Positions 34,484-43,753 of a stretch of 64,000 nt of DNA are shown here, one piece after another. Position numbers and translations under genes: made by a program. A model generated the notes under the pieces. The model did not search any database, was not told where the DNA came from, and saw only the letters and a list, made by a program, of their open reading frames with translations. Origin of the DNA: Pseudomonas sp. TH41 (GTDB lineage Bacteria > Pseudomonadota > Gammaproteobacteria > Pseudomonadales > Pseudomonadaceae); contig NZ_JAEKFH010000005.1 of the NCBI RefSeq assembly GCF_016650695.1, positions 248,001-312,000 of the forward strand. The letters are read 5' to 3'. How positions within the stretch are numbered: position 1 is the stretch's first letter; each line of letters begins with the position of its first letter.

Positions 34484-35182
34484 ATGGCAGGTTTCGACAA
34501 GCGCGTGAGTTCTTACGAAGAAGCCCTGGCCGGTCTCGAAGACGGCATGACCGTGATCGCTGGCGGCTTCGGCCTGTGCGGGATTCCGGAAAACCTGATC
34601 GCCGAGATCAAGCGCAAAGGCACTCGCGACCTCACCGTGGTCTCCAACAACTGCGGTGTCGACGGCTTCGGTCTTGGCGTCCTGCTGGAAGACCGGCAGA
34701 TCAGCAAAGTGGTGGCCTCCTACGTCGGCGAGAACAAGATGTTCGAAGAGCAACTGCTGAGCGGTGCAATCGAAGTGGTCCTGACCCCCCAAGGCACCCT
34801 GGCCGAGAAAATGCGCGCTGGCGGCGCGGGCATCCCGGCGTTCTTCACCGCCACCGGCGTCGGTACCCCGGTGGCCGATGGCAAGGAAGTCCGCGAATTC
34901 CATGGCCGCCAGTACCTGATGGAAGAATCCATCACCGGCGACTTCGCCATCGTCAAAGGCTGGAAAGCCGACCATTTCGGCAACGTCATCTACCGCCACA
35001 CCGCGCAGAACTTCAACCCGCTGGCCGCCACGGCCGGCAAGATCACTGTGGTCGAAGTCGAAGAAATCGTCGAACCCGGCGAGCTGGACCCGGCGCAGAT
35101 CCACACCCCTGGCATCTACGTCGACCGGGTCATTTGCGGCACGTTCGAAAAGCGCATCGAACAGCGCACCGTGCGTAAGTGA
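34484..35182 (+). CDS. dhcA: 3-oxoacid CoA-transferase subunit A
   Basis: The ATG at 34484 (MAGFDKRVSS, gaggtg upstream) gives 232 residues. Alpha-subunit motifs include GGFGLCGIPENLI and the AGGAGIPAFFTATGVGT segment. With subunit B it moves CoA from succinyl-CoA or another donor to acetoacetate, or to dehydrocarnitine in Pseudomonas. The order A-B-thiolase equals the P. aeruginosa dhcA-dhcB-atoB locus, which is the reason for the symbol; acetoacetate (ScoA) use is the alternative. Confidence 0.88.
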   Translation: MAGFDKRVSSYEEALAGLEDGMTVIAGGFGLCGIPENLIAEIKRKGTRDLTVVSNNCGVDGFGLGVLLEDRQISKVVASYVGENKMFEEQLLSGAIEVVLTPQGTLAEKMRAGGAGIPAFFTATGVGTPVADGKEVREFHGRQYLMEESITGDFAIVKGWKADHFGNVIYRHTAQNFNPLAATAGKITVVEVEEIVEPGELDPAQIHTPGIYVDRVICGTFEKRIEQRTVRK

Positions 35183-35218
35183 TCCCCTGCCCCCGGACCG
35201 AATGAAGGAATAATATCA

Positions 35219-35884
35219 ATGGCACTTTCCCGCGAACAAATGGCTCAACGCGTTGCCCGCGAAATGCAGGACGGCTTTTACGTGAACCTGGGCATCGGCA
35301 TCCCGACCCTGGTCGCCAACTACATTCCCGAAGGCATGGAAGTCATGCTGCAATCGGAAAACGGCCTGCTCGGCATGGGCCCCTTTCCGACGGAAGAAAC
35401 CATCGATGCCGACATGATCAACGCCGGCAAGCAAACGGTGACCGCGCGTATCGGCGCGTCGATCTTTTCCTCGGCCGAGTCCTTCGCGATGATTCGCGGT
35501 GGTCATGTCGACCTGACCGTGCTCGGTGCCTTTGAAGTCGACGTACAAGGCAACATCGCCTCGTGGATGATCCCCGGCAAGCTGGTCAAGGGTATGGGCG
35601 GCGCGATGGACCTGGTGGCCGGCGCAGACAACATCATCGTCATCATGACCCACGCCTCCAAGGACGGTGAGTCCAAGCTCCTGTCCCAGTGCAGCCTGCC
35701 GCTGACCGGCGCCGGGTGCATCAAACGCGTACTGACCGACCTGGCTTACCTGGAAATCGAAAATGGCGCATTTGTCCTCAAGGAACGCGCACCTGGCGTC
35801 AGCGTTGAGGAAATCGTCGCCAAAACCGCTGGTAAACTGATCGTCCCGGATCACGTCCCGGAAATGCAGTTCGCTGCTCAGTGA
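35219..35884 (+). CDS. dhcB: 3-oxoacid CoA-transferase subunit B
   Basis: 221 residues with the subunit B signature: GIGIPTLVANYIP, the active-site glutamate in QSENGLLGMGPFP, and GAFEVDVQGNIASW. The glutamate forms the CoA thioester intermediate. It is 36 bp after dhcA, and the stop (TGA at 35882-35884) precedes the thiolase ATG by 11 bases, so a single operon is clear. Confidence 0.9.
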   Translation: MALSREQMAQRVAREMQDGFYVNLGIGIPTLVANYIPEGMEVMLQSENGLLGMGPFPTEETIDADMINAGKQTVTARIGASIFSSAESFAMIRGGHVDLTVLGAFEVDVQGNIASWMIPGKLVKGMGGAMDLVAGADNIIVIMTHASKDGESKLLSQCSLPLTGAGCIKRVLTDLAYLEIENGAFVLKERAPGVSVEEIVAKTAGKLIVPDHVPEMQFAAQ

Positions 35885-35895
35885 GGAATCATTCC

Positions 35896-37077
35896 ATGCA
35901 AGAAGTCGTCATTGTCGCCGCTACCCGCACCGCCATCGGCAGTTTCCAGGGTTCCCTGGCCAGCGTTTCTGCCGTTGACCTCGGTGCTGCGGTGATTCGT
36001 CAGTTGCTGACACAAACCGGCCTGAACCCGGCCGAAGTCGATGAAGTGATCATGGGCCAGGTGTTGACCGCTGGCGCCGGACAGAACCCTGCCCGCCAGT
36101 CCGCGATCAAGGCCGGCCTGCCCTTCACCGTGCCCGCCATGACCCTGAACAAGGTCTGTGGTTCGGGTCTCAAAGCCCTGCATTTGGCGACCCAGGCCAT
36201 TCGCTGTGGCGATGCCGAGGTGATCATTGCCGGCGGCCAGGAAAACATGAGCCTGTCCAACTACGTCATGCCCGGCGCTCGCACCGGTCTGCGCATGGGC
36301 AACGCGCCAATCGTCGACACCATGATCAGCGACGGTCTGTGGGATGCGTTCAACGATTACCACATGGGCATCACTGCCGAGAACCTGGCGGACAAGTACC
36401 ACCTGACCCGCGAACAACAGGACGCCTTCGCCGCGGCCTCGCAGCAGAAAGCCACGGCCGCCATCGAAGCCGGGCGTTTTGCCGATGAGATCACGCCGAT
36501 CCTGATTCCTCAGCGCAAGGGCGATCCGCTGTCCTTCGCCACGGATGAACAGCCCCGCGCAGGCACCACGGCCGAAGCGCTGGGCAAACTGAAACCGGCC
36601 TTCAAAAAGGACGGATCGGTGACCGCCGGTAACGCTTCGTCCCTGAATGACGGTGCCGCTGCCGTGATCCTGATGAGCGCCGACAAAGCCAAGGCCCTGG
36701 GCCTGCCGGTACTCGCGACAATTGCCGCTTACGCCAACGCCGGCGTCGACCCGGCGATCATGGGCATCGGTCCGGTGTCGGCCACTCGCCGTTGCCTGGA
36801 CAAGGCCGGCTGGTCCATCGATCAACTGGACCTGATCGAAGCCAACGAAGCCTTCGCCGCGCAATCCCTGGCGGTGGCCAAGGACCTGGAATGGGACTTG
36901 AACAAGGTCAACGTCAACGGCGGCGCGATTGCCCTCGGCCACCCGATCGGTGCCTCGGGTTGCCGGGTGCTAGTGACCTTGCTGCATGAAATGATCAAGC
37001 GCGACGCCAAGAAAGGCCTCGCCACCTTGTGTATTGGTGGTGGTCAGGGCGTGGCTCTGGCGATCGAACGGGCGTAA
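35896..37077 (+). CDS. atoB: Acetyl-CoA C-acetyltransferase (thiolase)
   Basis: The start at 35896 (MQEVVIVAATRT) has gagg upstream and gives 393 residues. The nucleophilic cysteine is in NKVCGSGLKAL (about residue 88); the second-site signature NVNGGAIALGHPIGASG and the catalytic CIGGGQG near 380 are present. It cleaves acetoacetyl-CoA to two acetyl-CoA as the last step of the dhcAB route. No AtoE transporter follows within the window. Confidence 0.93.
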   Translation: MQEVVIVAATRTAIGSFQGSLASVSAVDLGAAVIRQLLTQTGLNPAEVDEVIMGQVLTAGAGQNPARQSAIKAGLPFTVPAMTLNKVCGSGLKALHLATQAIRCGDAEVIIAGGQENMSLSNYVMPGARTGLRMGNAPIVDTMISDGLWDAFNDYHMGITAENLADKYHLTREQQDAFAAASQQKATAAIEAGRFADEITPILIPQRKGDPLSFATDEQPRAGTTAEALGKLKPAFKKDGSVTAGNASSLNDGAAAVILMSADKAKALGLPVLATIAAYANAGVDPAIMGIGPVSATRRCLDKAGWSIDQLDLIEANEAFAAQSLAVAKDLEWDLNKVNVNGGAIALGHPIGASGCRVLVTLLHEMIKRDAKKGLATLCIGGGQGVALAIERA

Positions 37078-37084
37078 ATGCTTT

Positions 37085-37115
37085 TGTGGTGAGGGGGGCT
37101 TGCCCCCTCACCACA
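37085..37115. repeat. Strong stem-loop after atoB, GTGGTGAGGGGG class
   Basis: A 13-bp perfect stem, tgtggtgaggggg / ccccctcaccaca, with a five-base loop starts 8 bases after the stop. No T-run follows, so it may be a further REP class acting as mRNA end rather than a canonical terminator. Confidence 0.7.
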
Positions 37116-37139
37116 TTGGATCTGCGCCGAGCGGCCCCC

Positions 37140-37253
37140 TGTAGGAGCGAGCTCGCTCGCGATGCACCTGAGAGCACCGCGGGGTATCAGGTTTTCACCG
37201 TTATCGTTAACGACCATCGTCGGAACGCCGCCCGGAGCAAGCTCGCTCCTACA
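37140..37253. repeat. Degenerate REP inverted pair
   Basis: Left arm gtaggagcgagctcgctcgc and right arm gcaagctcgctcctacag; the right copy has lost the palindrome next to ggagcaagc. The interior retains cgttatcgttaacg. Confidence 0.8.
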
Positions 37254-37353
37254 GTTTACGATTTGTTTTTGTATACAAAATCAAACCATCCATAGCGCAA
37301 TTCATTGCCCGCAATGCTAACGTTGCCACCTCACACAGGTCGGAGGTGCGTGC

Positions 37354-38163
37354 GTGCTGATGCTCAAACTGCTGGTAATTCCAGGATTTCTGCTCCTGAT
37401 TTCCCTGGCCGGTAAACGCTGGGGGCCCAGTGTGGCTGGTTGGTTATCGGGATTGCCGGTGGTGGTCGGGCCGATTCTGTTTTTTCTCGCCATCGAACAA
37501 GGCCAGGCGTTCGCCGCTCAATCGGCGACGGCGGCGTTATCGGCCATGTTCGCGATGATTGCCTTCTGCGTGACCTACGCCCAGGTCGCACAACGCGCTG
37601 CGTGGCCGTCGGCGCTGACCTTTTCCTTGCTGGTTTGGGCCTCGGTGGCCGTGGTGCTGTCGATGATCCCGCCGTCCCTGACTTTTTCAGTGATCGCTGC
37701 CGCCAGCGCACTGTTGGCTGCGCCATATCTGTTTCCGCAGGTCAAGCCGCTCGTTTCAGGCCCGGCGCTGAAATCCGACAAACTGCTGCTGCGTATGATG
37801 GCCGGCGCCCTGCTCACCCTCGCCGTGACGGTGTTGGCCAGCACCGTCGGCGACCGCTGGAGTGGTCTGCTCGCGGTATTCCCGGTGCTGGGCAGCGTGA
37901 TGGCGGTGTTTTCCCAACAAACCCGCGGCCCGGCCTTTACTGCAGCATTGCTACGCGCCACCGCCACCGGCATGTACTCGTTTGCGGCGTTTTGCCTGGT
38001 GCTGGCGCTGGCCCTGCCCGGCATGGGATTGCCCGCGTTCGTCCTCGGCGTTGCCGTGTCGGTGGCGATGCTTGGGGTGACTAAGCGTTTGCTGGCAAAA
38101 CCCGTGAACGCCATTCCGACCGCCAGCGAGGCGGACGCTGGACGTACGGCGATCAAGCGCTAA
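37354..38163 (+). CDS. Polytopic inner-membrane protein of unknown function
   Basis: The GTG at 37354 has ggagg seven bases upstream and gives 269 residues with about eight hydrophobic segments. Repeated motifs GPSVAGWLSGLPVVVGPILFF near the N-terminus and GDRWSGLLAVFPVLGSVMAVF near 170-190 look like two halves of an internal duplication (each with SG-L-PVL/PVVVG). I do not recognise the family with confidence; transport of a small solute is possible. It lies 58 bp before the DMT transporter and may share its transcript. Confidence 0.7.
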   Translation: MLMLKLLVIPGFLLLISLAGKRWGPSVAGWLSGLPVVVGPILFFLAIEQGQAFAAQSATAALSAMFAMIAFCVTYAQVAQRAAWPSALTFSLLVWASVAVVLSMIPPSLTFSVIAAASALLAAPYLFPQVKPLVSGPALKSDKLLLRMMAGALLTLAVTVLASTVGDRWSGLLAVFPVLGSVMAVFSQQTRGPAFTAALLRATATGMYSFAAFCLVLALALPGMGLPAFVLGVAVSVAMLGVTKRLLAKPVNAIPTASEADAGRTAIKR

Positions 38164-38221
38164 GCTGCTTGAAGTCATCGGGCCAGGATCGTCGCCCGCT
38201 CATCGCGCTGAAGGAACAGAC

Positions 38222-39133
38222 ATGACTCAGCTCCCAAACGCCACTGCCGCCACGGCCGTCGGCGTGATTGCGATAGTGCTCTGGTCCTCCCTGGCCTTGC
38301 TGACCACTCTCACCGAAGGCATTCCGCCCTTTGAACTGCTGACATTTGGATTCGGCGTGGCGTTCGTCGCAAGCCTGTTGATACTGGGTCGACGCGGGAT
38401 CGCCGGCTTCAGTAGCTGGCGACAACCCTGGGCCGTTTGGGCGACCGGCTTCGTCGGAATTTTCGTTTATCACGCGTTGTACTTCTTCGCGCTCAAAGCC
38501 GCCCCGGCGGCAGAAGCCAGCCTGATCAACTACCTGTGGCCGCTATTGCTGGTGCTGCTCTCGGCGTTATCGGCCGGGGAAAGCCTGCACAAGCGGCAAA
38601 TGCTCGGCGCGCTGCTGGGCCTGGCGGGAACGGCGTTCATCATGCTCCAGCGAGTGCCCGATGCCGGCACCGTGATGCCCATCGCCGGTTATCTCGCCGC
38701 GTTCGGTTGTGCGCTTATCTGGGCGGTTTACTCGGTGTTCAATCGCCGGTTCAGTGAAGTGCCCAGCAGCATCATCGGCGGCATTTGCGGCTTGGTTGCC
38801 CTGGCGGGACTGGTGTGTCACCTGGCATTCGAAACCACAATACAACCCGATGCCAGTCAATGGGCCGCGATTATCGTCCTCGGCCTGGGACCGGTCGGGC
38901 TGGCGTTTTTCGCCTGGGACCACGCCACCAAGCGCGGAAGTCTGGCGACACTGGGGGCGCTTTCCTACCTGGCCCCGCTGATGTCGACATTGCTGCTGAT
39001 CACGGTAGGGCGCAGCCATGCCAGTCCGATGTTGATCGTTCCCGCGCTGCTGATTATCGCCGGCGCAGTCATTGCCACCTCGCAACCCACTGCCAAACCC
39101 GTCACAACACCTTCGATCATTTCGAACGAGTAG
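38222..39133 (+). CDS. DMT-superfamily transporter (EamA domain, YddG-like)
   Basis: 303 residues with about ten hydrophobic segments in two EamA halves. The N-half motif IVLWSSLALLTTLTEGIPPFELL and the APAAEASLINYLWPLLLVLLS block, and the C-half LGPVGLAFFAWDHATKRGSL, match the YddG-type exporters of aromatic amino acids and related compounds. aaggaa precedes the ATG. The substrate is uncertain. Confidence 0.85.
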   Translation: MTQLPNATAATAVGVIAIVLWSSLALLTTLTEGIPPFELLTFGFGVAFVASLLILGRRGIAGFSSWRQPWAVWATGFVGIFVYHALYFFALKAAPAAEASLINYLWPLLLVLLSALSAGESLHKRQMLGALLGLAGTAFIMLQRVPDAGTVMPIAGYLAAFGCALIWAVYSVFNRRFSEVPSSIIGGICGLVALAGLVCHLAFETTIQPDASQWAAIIVLGLGPVGLAFFAWDHATKRGSLATLGALSYLAPLMSTLLLITVGRSHASPMLIVPALLIIAGAVIATSQPTAKPVTTPSIISNE

Positions 39134-39213
39134 GCCGAAAAGCTCGTGCGTCAATCGAACGGATTTCGCCCACCATCAGCCTCAGTTCCCCACCATTGAT
39201 TGAGGCCTGACCC

Positions 39214-39885
39214 ATGAAATTCTTTTTCCATCCTTCGCCAAACCCGATGAAAGTCGCCTTGTTGCTCGAAGAACTGCAAACGCCCTACGAACTGATCGGT
39301 GTCGATACCTTCAAGGGCGAGCAACACCTGCCGGACTTTTTGGCAATCAACCCGAACGCCAAGGTTCCGGCCCTGGTCGATGGCGACGCGACTGTTTTCG
39401 ACTCCCAGGCGATCCTGCTGCACCTGGCGCAAAAACATCAGCGTTTCCTGCCGACCTCCACGGCGGGGCAAGCCGAGCTGCTGTCATGGCTGATGTTCAT
39501 CGCCACGGGCCTGTCGCCGTTCTCAGGGCAAGCCGTGCACTTCCTGCATCACGCACCGGAAGACCTGCCGTATGCGAAAAACCGCTACCTCAAGGAAGTC
39601 GAACGCCACTATCGCGTGCTCGACCAGCGCCTGGCCGACCATCAGTACCTGGCTGGCAACACCTACAGCATCGCCGACATGGCATTGTGGGGCTGGGCCA
39701 ATTACGCGCCGTACATCTTCGGTGAGAACGGCCTGGCGGCGTACCCGAACGTCAAGCGCCTGTTCGATGAAATCAGCGCCCGCCCGGCGGCCCGGCGTGC
39801 CCACGGCCTGAAAGAGAAACTGGTGCTCAAGGCTGAATTCGACGAAGAAACCCGGCGCAATCTGTTCCCGCAGAACCAGGCGTAG
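39214..39885 (+). CDS. Glutathione S-transferase
   Basis: 223 residues: thioredoxin-like N-terminal domain with FHPSPNPMKVALLLEE, the NPNAKVPALVDG glutathione loop and FDSQAILLHLA, then the all-helical C-terminal domain with NTYSIADMALWGWANYAP (the ADM N-capping box). It resembles the YfcG/Ure2-like disulfide-reducing glutathione transferases. gagg is upstream. It is single. Confidence 0.9.
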   Translation: MKFFFHPSPNPMKVALLLEELQTPYELIGVDTFKGEQHLPDFLAINPNAKVPALVDGDATVFDSQAILLHLAQKHQRFLPTSTAGQAELLSWLMFIATGLSPFSGQAVHFLHHAPEDLPYAKNRYLKEVERHYRVLDQRLADHQYLAGNTYSIADMALWGWANYAPYIFGENGLAAYPNVKRLFDEISARPAARRAHGLKEKLVLKAEFDEETRRNLFPQNQA

Positions 39886-39892
39886 CGTTCGT

Positions 39893-40039
39893 TGTAGCAG
39901 CTGCCGAGCCTGCGAGGCTGCGTTCGGCGGCGCAGCCGTCGTAAACCTTACATGCAAGATTTTCCTGAAACTGCGCGAAGCATGAATTTACGACTGCTTC
40001 GCAGCCGAACGCAGCCTCGCAGGCTCGGCAGCTGCTACA
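39893..40039. repeat. Inverted repeat, GTAGCAGCTGCCGAGCCTGCG class
   Basis: Arms tgtagcagctgccgagcctgcg and the mirror cgcaggctcggcagctgctaca, with inner arms cggctgcgaagcag. A further partial copy, cggcggctgctaca, follows at about 40053-40066, so part of the repeat is present three times. Confidence 0.9.
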
Positions 40040-40123
40040 CCAAACGAAGTGTTCGGCGGCTGCTACAAATCGCATTCCATGGGATGATCGCCCCCACAGC
40101 GCGACCATCCCTGGAGAATTCGA

Positions 40124-40690
40124 ATGTCAGTGTTCAGTAAGAAAGCCGTAGTTCTGTTGCTTATGGCCGCGGCCAGTCTGGCAACGTTGAATGCACAGGC
40201 TGCAAAGGCCACCTCCGGCGATTCGGCACAGAAAGTCTCGATGCTTGGCGGCAAGTTCACCTTCACCCTGCCCAAGGGTTTCATCGCCAGCCCGCTGAAA
40301 TCCAGCCCCACCGGCGCGAGCGGCACCATGTACAGCAACGAGACCACCAAGACCGTGGTGATCGCCGCTGAGAACAACCTCCCCAAGGGCGTCAAGGTCA
40401 AGGACAACGACGGTGCGTTTCTCGACGACACCGTGGCCGAATTCGACACCTCACAACGTAGAGCCCTGCCGGATTACAACAAGTTGAGCGAAAAAAGCCT
40501 GACTCAAAAAGGCACCGGGCTGGGCATCCGACAGGTCGACGGCACGGCCAAGCAAGGCGGGGGCATGACCCTCAACTCGACGCTGATCGCGGCATCCGGC
40601 ACTCGCATGGCCGTGGTTCAGGTTATCTCCCGTCCCGGCGATATGGCCGCCCACGAAACATTGATCAAACAGATCGTCAGCGGCCAATAA
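40124..40690 (+). CDS. Small periplasmic protein of unknown function
   Basis: 188 residues with a signal peptide (cleavage near AQAA). The mature domain starts VSMLGGKFTFTLPKGFIASPL and ends AVVQVISRPGDMAAHETLIKQIV; this resembles DcrB/DUF1795-like small beta-alpha folds, but the match is loose. ggag precedes the ATG. It is convergent with the esterase 3 bp downstream. No function assigned. Confidence 0.7.
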   Translation: MSVFSKKAVVLLLMAAASLATLNAQAAKATSGDSAQKVSMLGGKFTFTLPKGFIASPLKSSPTGASGTMYSNETTKTVVIAAENNLPKGVKVKDNDGAFLDDTVAEFDTSQRRALPDYNKLSEKSLTQKGTGLGIRQVDGTAKQGGGMTLNSTLIAASGTRMAVVQVISRPGDMAAHETLIKQIVSGQ

Positions 40691-40693
40691 GGC

Positions 40694-41410
40694 TCAGGGA
40701 TTGAGGCGCTGCAGCCAGGCGTTCAAATCCTGCATCTCGGCGTCACTGATGTTATGGCCCAGCCCCGGGTAGGCATGAAACTCAGGCTTGAGTGACAGGC
40801 TTTGCAGCACGCGGTCGGCGTCAGTGCCGTCGGTGTAAGGAAGGCGTTTGTCGGCGGTGCCATGACCGATGAAAATCGCCAGCGCCTGGCGTTTTTCATC
40901 CGGTTTGAGCCCCGACTTGAGCACCGGCAGGATCCGTCCGCTCAACGCGGCAATCCCACCTACCGCCTGGGGGTGACGCAAGCCAACCTCGTAGGACATG
41001 ATCGCGCCCTGACTGAAGCCCACCAGGAAAACCTTGTTCGCCTCGGTGTGATATTTCTTCGCCGCCTGTGCGACAAAATCCAGCAGCAACTGGCCGCTGC
41101 TCTTCAGATCGTCGGTCTCACCGTTGTAGGCGCCTTCGCCCTTCTTGCGAAACCATTGGTAACTGCCCTCCTCCATCTCCATCGGTGCGCGCACCGACAG
41201 GAAGGTGTATTGCGCGGGTAATTCATCCTTGATGCCGAACAAGTCCTGCTCGTTACTGCCGTAACCGTGAAGGAAAATCACCAGGGGCTGATTGTGCGAC
41301 TCAGGGTTGGCCTGTTCCAGGTAGTTGAGCGGCAGATCGGTTTGCAGCGGGGTTTGAGCGTGGACAGTGGCGGACGCCAACAGCGTCAGCAGAGCGAAAA
41401 ACTTCAACAT
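40694..41410 (-). CDS. Secreted carboxylesterase (alpha/beta hydrolase, phospholipase/carboxylesterase family)
   Basis: The start at 41410 (MLKFFALL, aaggaaagg upstream) gives 238 residues with a signal peptide ending AHAQT. Motif HGYGSNEQDLFG, nucleophile elbow GFSQGA with the catalytic serine, the aspartate in GTADKRLP and the histidine in GLGHNIS are visible. Matches the YpfH/Est family of short-chain esterases, here exported. Substrate unknown. Confidence 0.88.
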   Translation of the reverse strand: MLKFFALLTLLASATVHAQTPLQTDLPLNYLEQANPESHNQPLVIFLHGYGSNEQDLFGIKDELPAQYTFLSVRAPMEMEEGSYQWFRKKGEGAYNGETDDLKSSGQLLLDFVAQAAKKYHTEANKVFLVGFSQGAIMSYEVGLRHPQAVGGIAALSGRILPVLKSGLKPDEKRQALAIFIGHGTADKRLPYTDGTDADRVLQSLSLKPEFHAYPGLGHNISDAEMQDLNAWLQRLNP

Positions 41411-41510
41411 AAACCTTTCCTTCACAGTGCGCAGGATTCGGCGCAGAGCCTAACACTGTGAAGGCGGATGTCGAAAACGGCCTGGGTATCGTCGCCGTTT
41501 TTGAGGCCGC

Positions 41511-41577
41511 CTTCGCGAGCAAGCCCGCTCCCACAGGGGAATGCATTTCAAATGTGGGAGCGGGCTTGCTCGCGATG
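41511..41577. repeat. REP inverted pair, GTGGGAGCGGGCTTGCTCGCGA class (tail-to-tail)
   Basis: Reads cttcgcgagcaagcccgc then gcgggcttgctcgcgatg, so the two copies are in the opposite relative order to most others; a short spacer rich in A+T separates them. Confidence 0.9.
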
Positions 41578-41602
41578 AGGCCCTTGAAAACAACGAAAAT
41601 CT

Positions 41603-42715
41603 TCAATCGTTAATCAATTTCCCCACCCGAATCGGCTCGCGCCCCGCGACCTTCGCCTGCCACGTACCCGGCTGGGTATACCGCCCGCGATCAATCGCGA
41701 ACAACACCCCACTGGTCCCGGCGCACACGGTCGTAACCCGGTCGTTCAACGGGTCGACCACTTCAAACAGAGGATCCCCCTTCTCCACCCACTCACCGGA
41801 GTCGCGCAAGAAACTGACCACCCCATGATGCGGCGCAAACAGGTATTGGGTGCCCTCGAACGGCATGCCTTCGCAGCACTCGCTCGGTGCCGCCGGCCAG
41901 GTGCCTTTGATGAAGCCTTGCTCGGCGAGGAATCCAAGAATCGCCTCGCAGTTGGCCTGGGCCTGCTCGACCCGAGTGTCGCCCATGCTGCCCAGCTCCA
42001 GCGTCGTCGCCAGGTTGGCCGGCGGAATCGCGGCTTCGGGGAACGCCCTTGCCAGACGCAACCATGGCGAAGAACAAGACTCGTCGAACGAACTGCCGCC
42101 AGAATCTTCACACAGCAACGCCACCCCGGCCTTCAAGCGCGCCGCCAGGGATTGCCATTGCGGCCAGTGTTGCGGCAACGCGTAAATATGAATCGCCGCG
42201 TCGAAATCGCAATGCAGATCCAAAGTGATGTCGGCGTCGCAAGCGTGGCGCAGCAGCAACCGGTGCATGGCTTCCAGCTGCGAAGCCGGCGCGGGCAAGC
42301 CATCGAGGACCTGGCCCATGGTCTGGCGAATCAGCGCAATGTTGGCGTCGGCGTCGGCGCCCAAGCGATCACCGATCAACTCGGCCACCGGTGCGCTGAG
42401 CTCGACGAACGAGCGGTTGAAGTTCTTGCCGCTGCCCAGTTCGAAGCGGCCCATGTGGCTGCCTTGCAGGTGCTGATCGAGGCCGATGGGGTTGGCCACC
42501 GGCACCAGCTCGATCACGCCTTGCAGCTGGCCCTGGCTTTCGAGTTCAGTCAGACGCTTCTTCAATTCCCAGGCCGTGCGCATGCCCGGCAATTCGTCGG
42601 CGTGCAGACTGGCCTGGATGTAGACCTTGCGAGTGCCAGCGCCATACCGAAAAACACTGAGTGTACGTTCGGTCCCCAGGTGGCTCCAGGGCAGTGGATG
42701 GTCGATGCGTTGCAT
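41603..42715 (-). CDS. Succinylglutamate desuccinylase/aspartoacylase family zinc hydrolase
   Basis: 370 residues. The zinc site SLHADELPGM (HxxE), NPIGLDQHL, the GRFELGSGKNFNRSF block, DLHCDF (second zinc His) and the C-terminal beta-domain with FAPHHGVVSFL-SGEWVEKGDPLFEVVDP match the AstE/AspA family, M14-like. Members deacylate N-acyl amino acids. aggag precedes the ATG. It is upstream of nothing else on its strand; the amino-acid binding protein gene comes 125 bp before it. The acyl substrate is unknown. Confidence 0.85.
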   Translation of the reverse strand: MQRIDHPLPWSHLGTERTLSVFRYGAGTRKVYIQASLHADELPGMRTAWELKKRLTELESQGQLQGVIELVPVANPIGLDQHLQGSHMGRFELGSGKNFNRSFVELSAPVAELIGDRLGADADANIALIRQTMGQVLDGLPAPASQLEAMHRLLLRHACDADITLDLHCDFDAAIHIYALPQHWPQWQSLAARLKAGVALLCEDSGGSSFDESCSSPWLRLARAFPEAAIPPANLATTLELGSMGDTRVEQAQANCEAILGFLAEQGFIKGTWPAAPSECCEGMPFEGTQYLFAPHHGVVSFLRDSGEWVEKGDPLFEVVDPLNDRVTTVCAGTSGVLFAIDRGRYTQPGTWQAKVAGREPIRVGKLIND

Positions 42716-42733
42716 GGGAACTCCTGTGAAATC

Positions 42734-42829
42734 TGTAGGAGCGAGCTTGCTCGCGAAGGACGTTAACGATAACGCGTTCTTCTAGAATAAACGCGTTGCC
42801 CTCAAGTCCTTCGCGAGCTCGCTCCTACA
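42734..42829. repeat. REP inverted pair, GAGCGAGCTTGCTCGCGAAGG type
   Basis: Left arm is complete, the right arm lacks a few bases of the palindrome (cgcgagctcgctcctaca). Interior shares cgttaacgataacgcg with the copies at 17968 and 27959. Confidence 0.88.
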
Positions 42830-42840
42830 GAACGGCTTGA

Positions 42841-43620
42841 TTACTCGCCGTAAACGTCAAACTTGAAGTACTTGTCCTGCACTTGTTTGTACTTACCGTT
42901 GGCGCGGATTTCATTGATAGCGGTATTGAATTGCTCAGCCAGGGCGGTATCACCCTTGCGCACGGCGATACCGGCGCCGCCACCGAAGTATTTCGGATCG
43001 TTATACTCGGGCCCTACGAACGCGAAACCTTTACCGGCGTCGGTTTTCAGGAAACCGTCGTCCAGGTTGACCGAGTCGGCCAGCAATGCGTCAACGCGGC
43101 CGGACACCATGTCCAGGTTCGCTTCCTGCTGGGAACCGTAACGCACCAGGATAATGCCGGCCGGTTGCAGCACTTCGGTGGCGAAGCGGTCGTGGGTACT
43201 GGCGCGCAGCACAGCGACTTTCTTGCCCTTGAGTTCGGTCAGCGGGTCTTTGACGTCGGTCCCTTCCTTCATCACGAAGCGTGCCGGGGTGTGGTAGTAC
43301 TTGATGGTGAAGTCGACGTTCTTTTTACGGTCGTCGGTGATGGTCATGGACGACAGAATGGCGTCGATTTTCTTGACCTTCAGGGCCGGGATCAGGCCGT
43401 CGAACTCTTGTTCGACCCAGGTGCACTTCACTTTCATCTGTTCACACAGCGCATCACCGATGTCCACGTCGAAACCGGTGAGTTTGCCGTCAGGGGTTTT
43501 CATCGAGAATGGCGGGTAACCGGCTTCAATACCGATGCGGATCGGCTTGGCGTCTTCGGCCACGGAGGTCAGGGACAACATCGACAGTGCCAGGGCACCG
43601 AACATCACTAGCTTTTTCAT
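42841..43620 (-). CDS. Amino-acid ABC transporter periplasmic binding protein (ArgT/HisJ type)
   Basis: 259 residues with signal peptide (cleavage after SVAEDA). The binding fold shows IGIEAGYPPFSMKTPDGKLTGFDVDIGDAL (two parts), the hinge KKVDAILSSMTITDDRKKNVDF, YYHTPARFVMKE, and the final domain with GGGAGIAVRKGD. This matches lysine/arginine/ornithine-binding proteins. No permease or ATPase gene is beside it, so the transport partners must be elsewhere. gggag precedes the ATG. Confidence 0.9.
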   Translation of the reverse strand: MKKLVMFGALALSMLSLTSVAEDAKPIRIGIEAGYPPFSMKTPDGKLTGFDVDIGDALCEQMKVKCTWVEQEFDGLIPALKVKKIDAILSSMTITDDRKKNVDFTIKYYHTPARFVMKEGTDVKDPLTELKGKKVAVLRASTHDRFATEVLQPAGIILVRYGSQQEANLDMVSGRVDALLADSVNLDDGFLKTDAGKGFAFVGPEYNDPKYFGGGAGIAVRKGDTALAEQFNTAINEIRANGKYKQVQDKYFKFDVYGE

Positions 43621-43753
43621 TTATAACTCCCGTGTGCGGAGACTTTTATTGGCAGCTTTCGGTTGCTCTAGACCGAAGTGGCCGGCAGTCTAGAGTGGCT
43701 TCAGGAGGGTGAATTGTGTTTAAGCGACAAATATTTATAAAAAGGTGGCCGAG

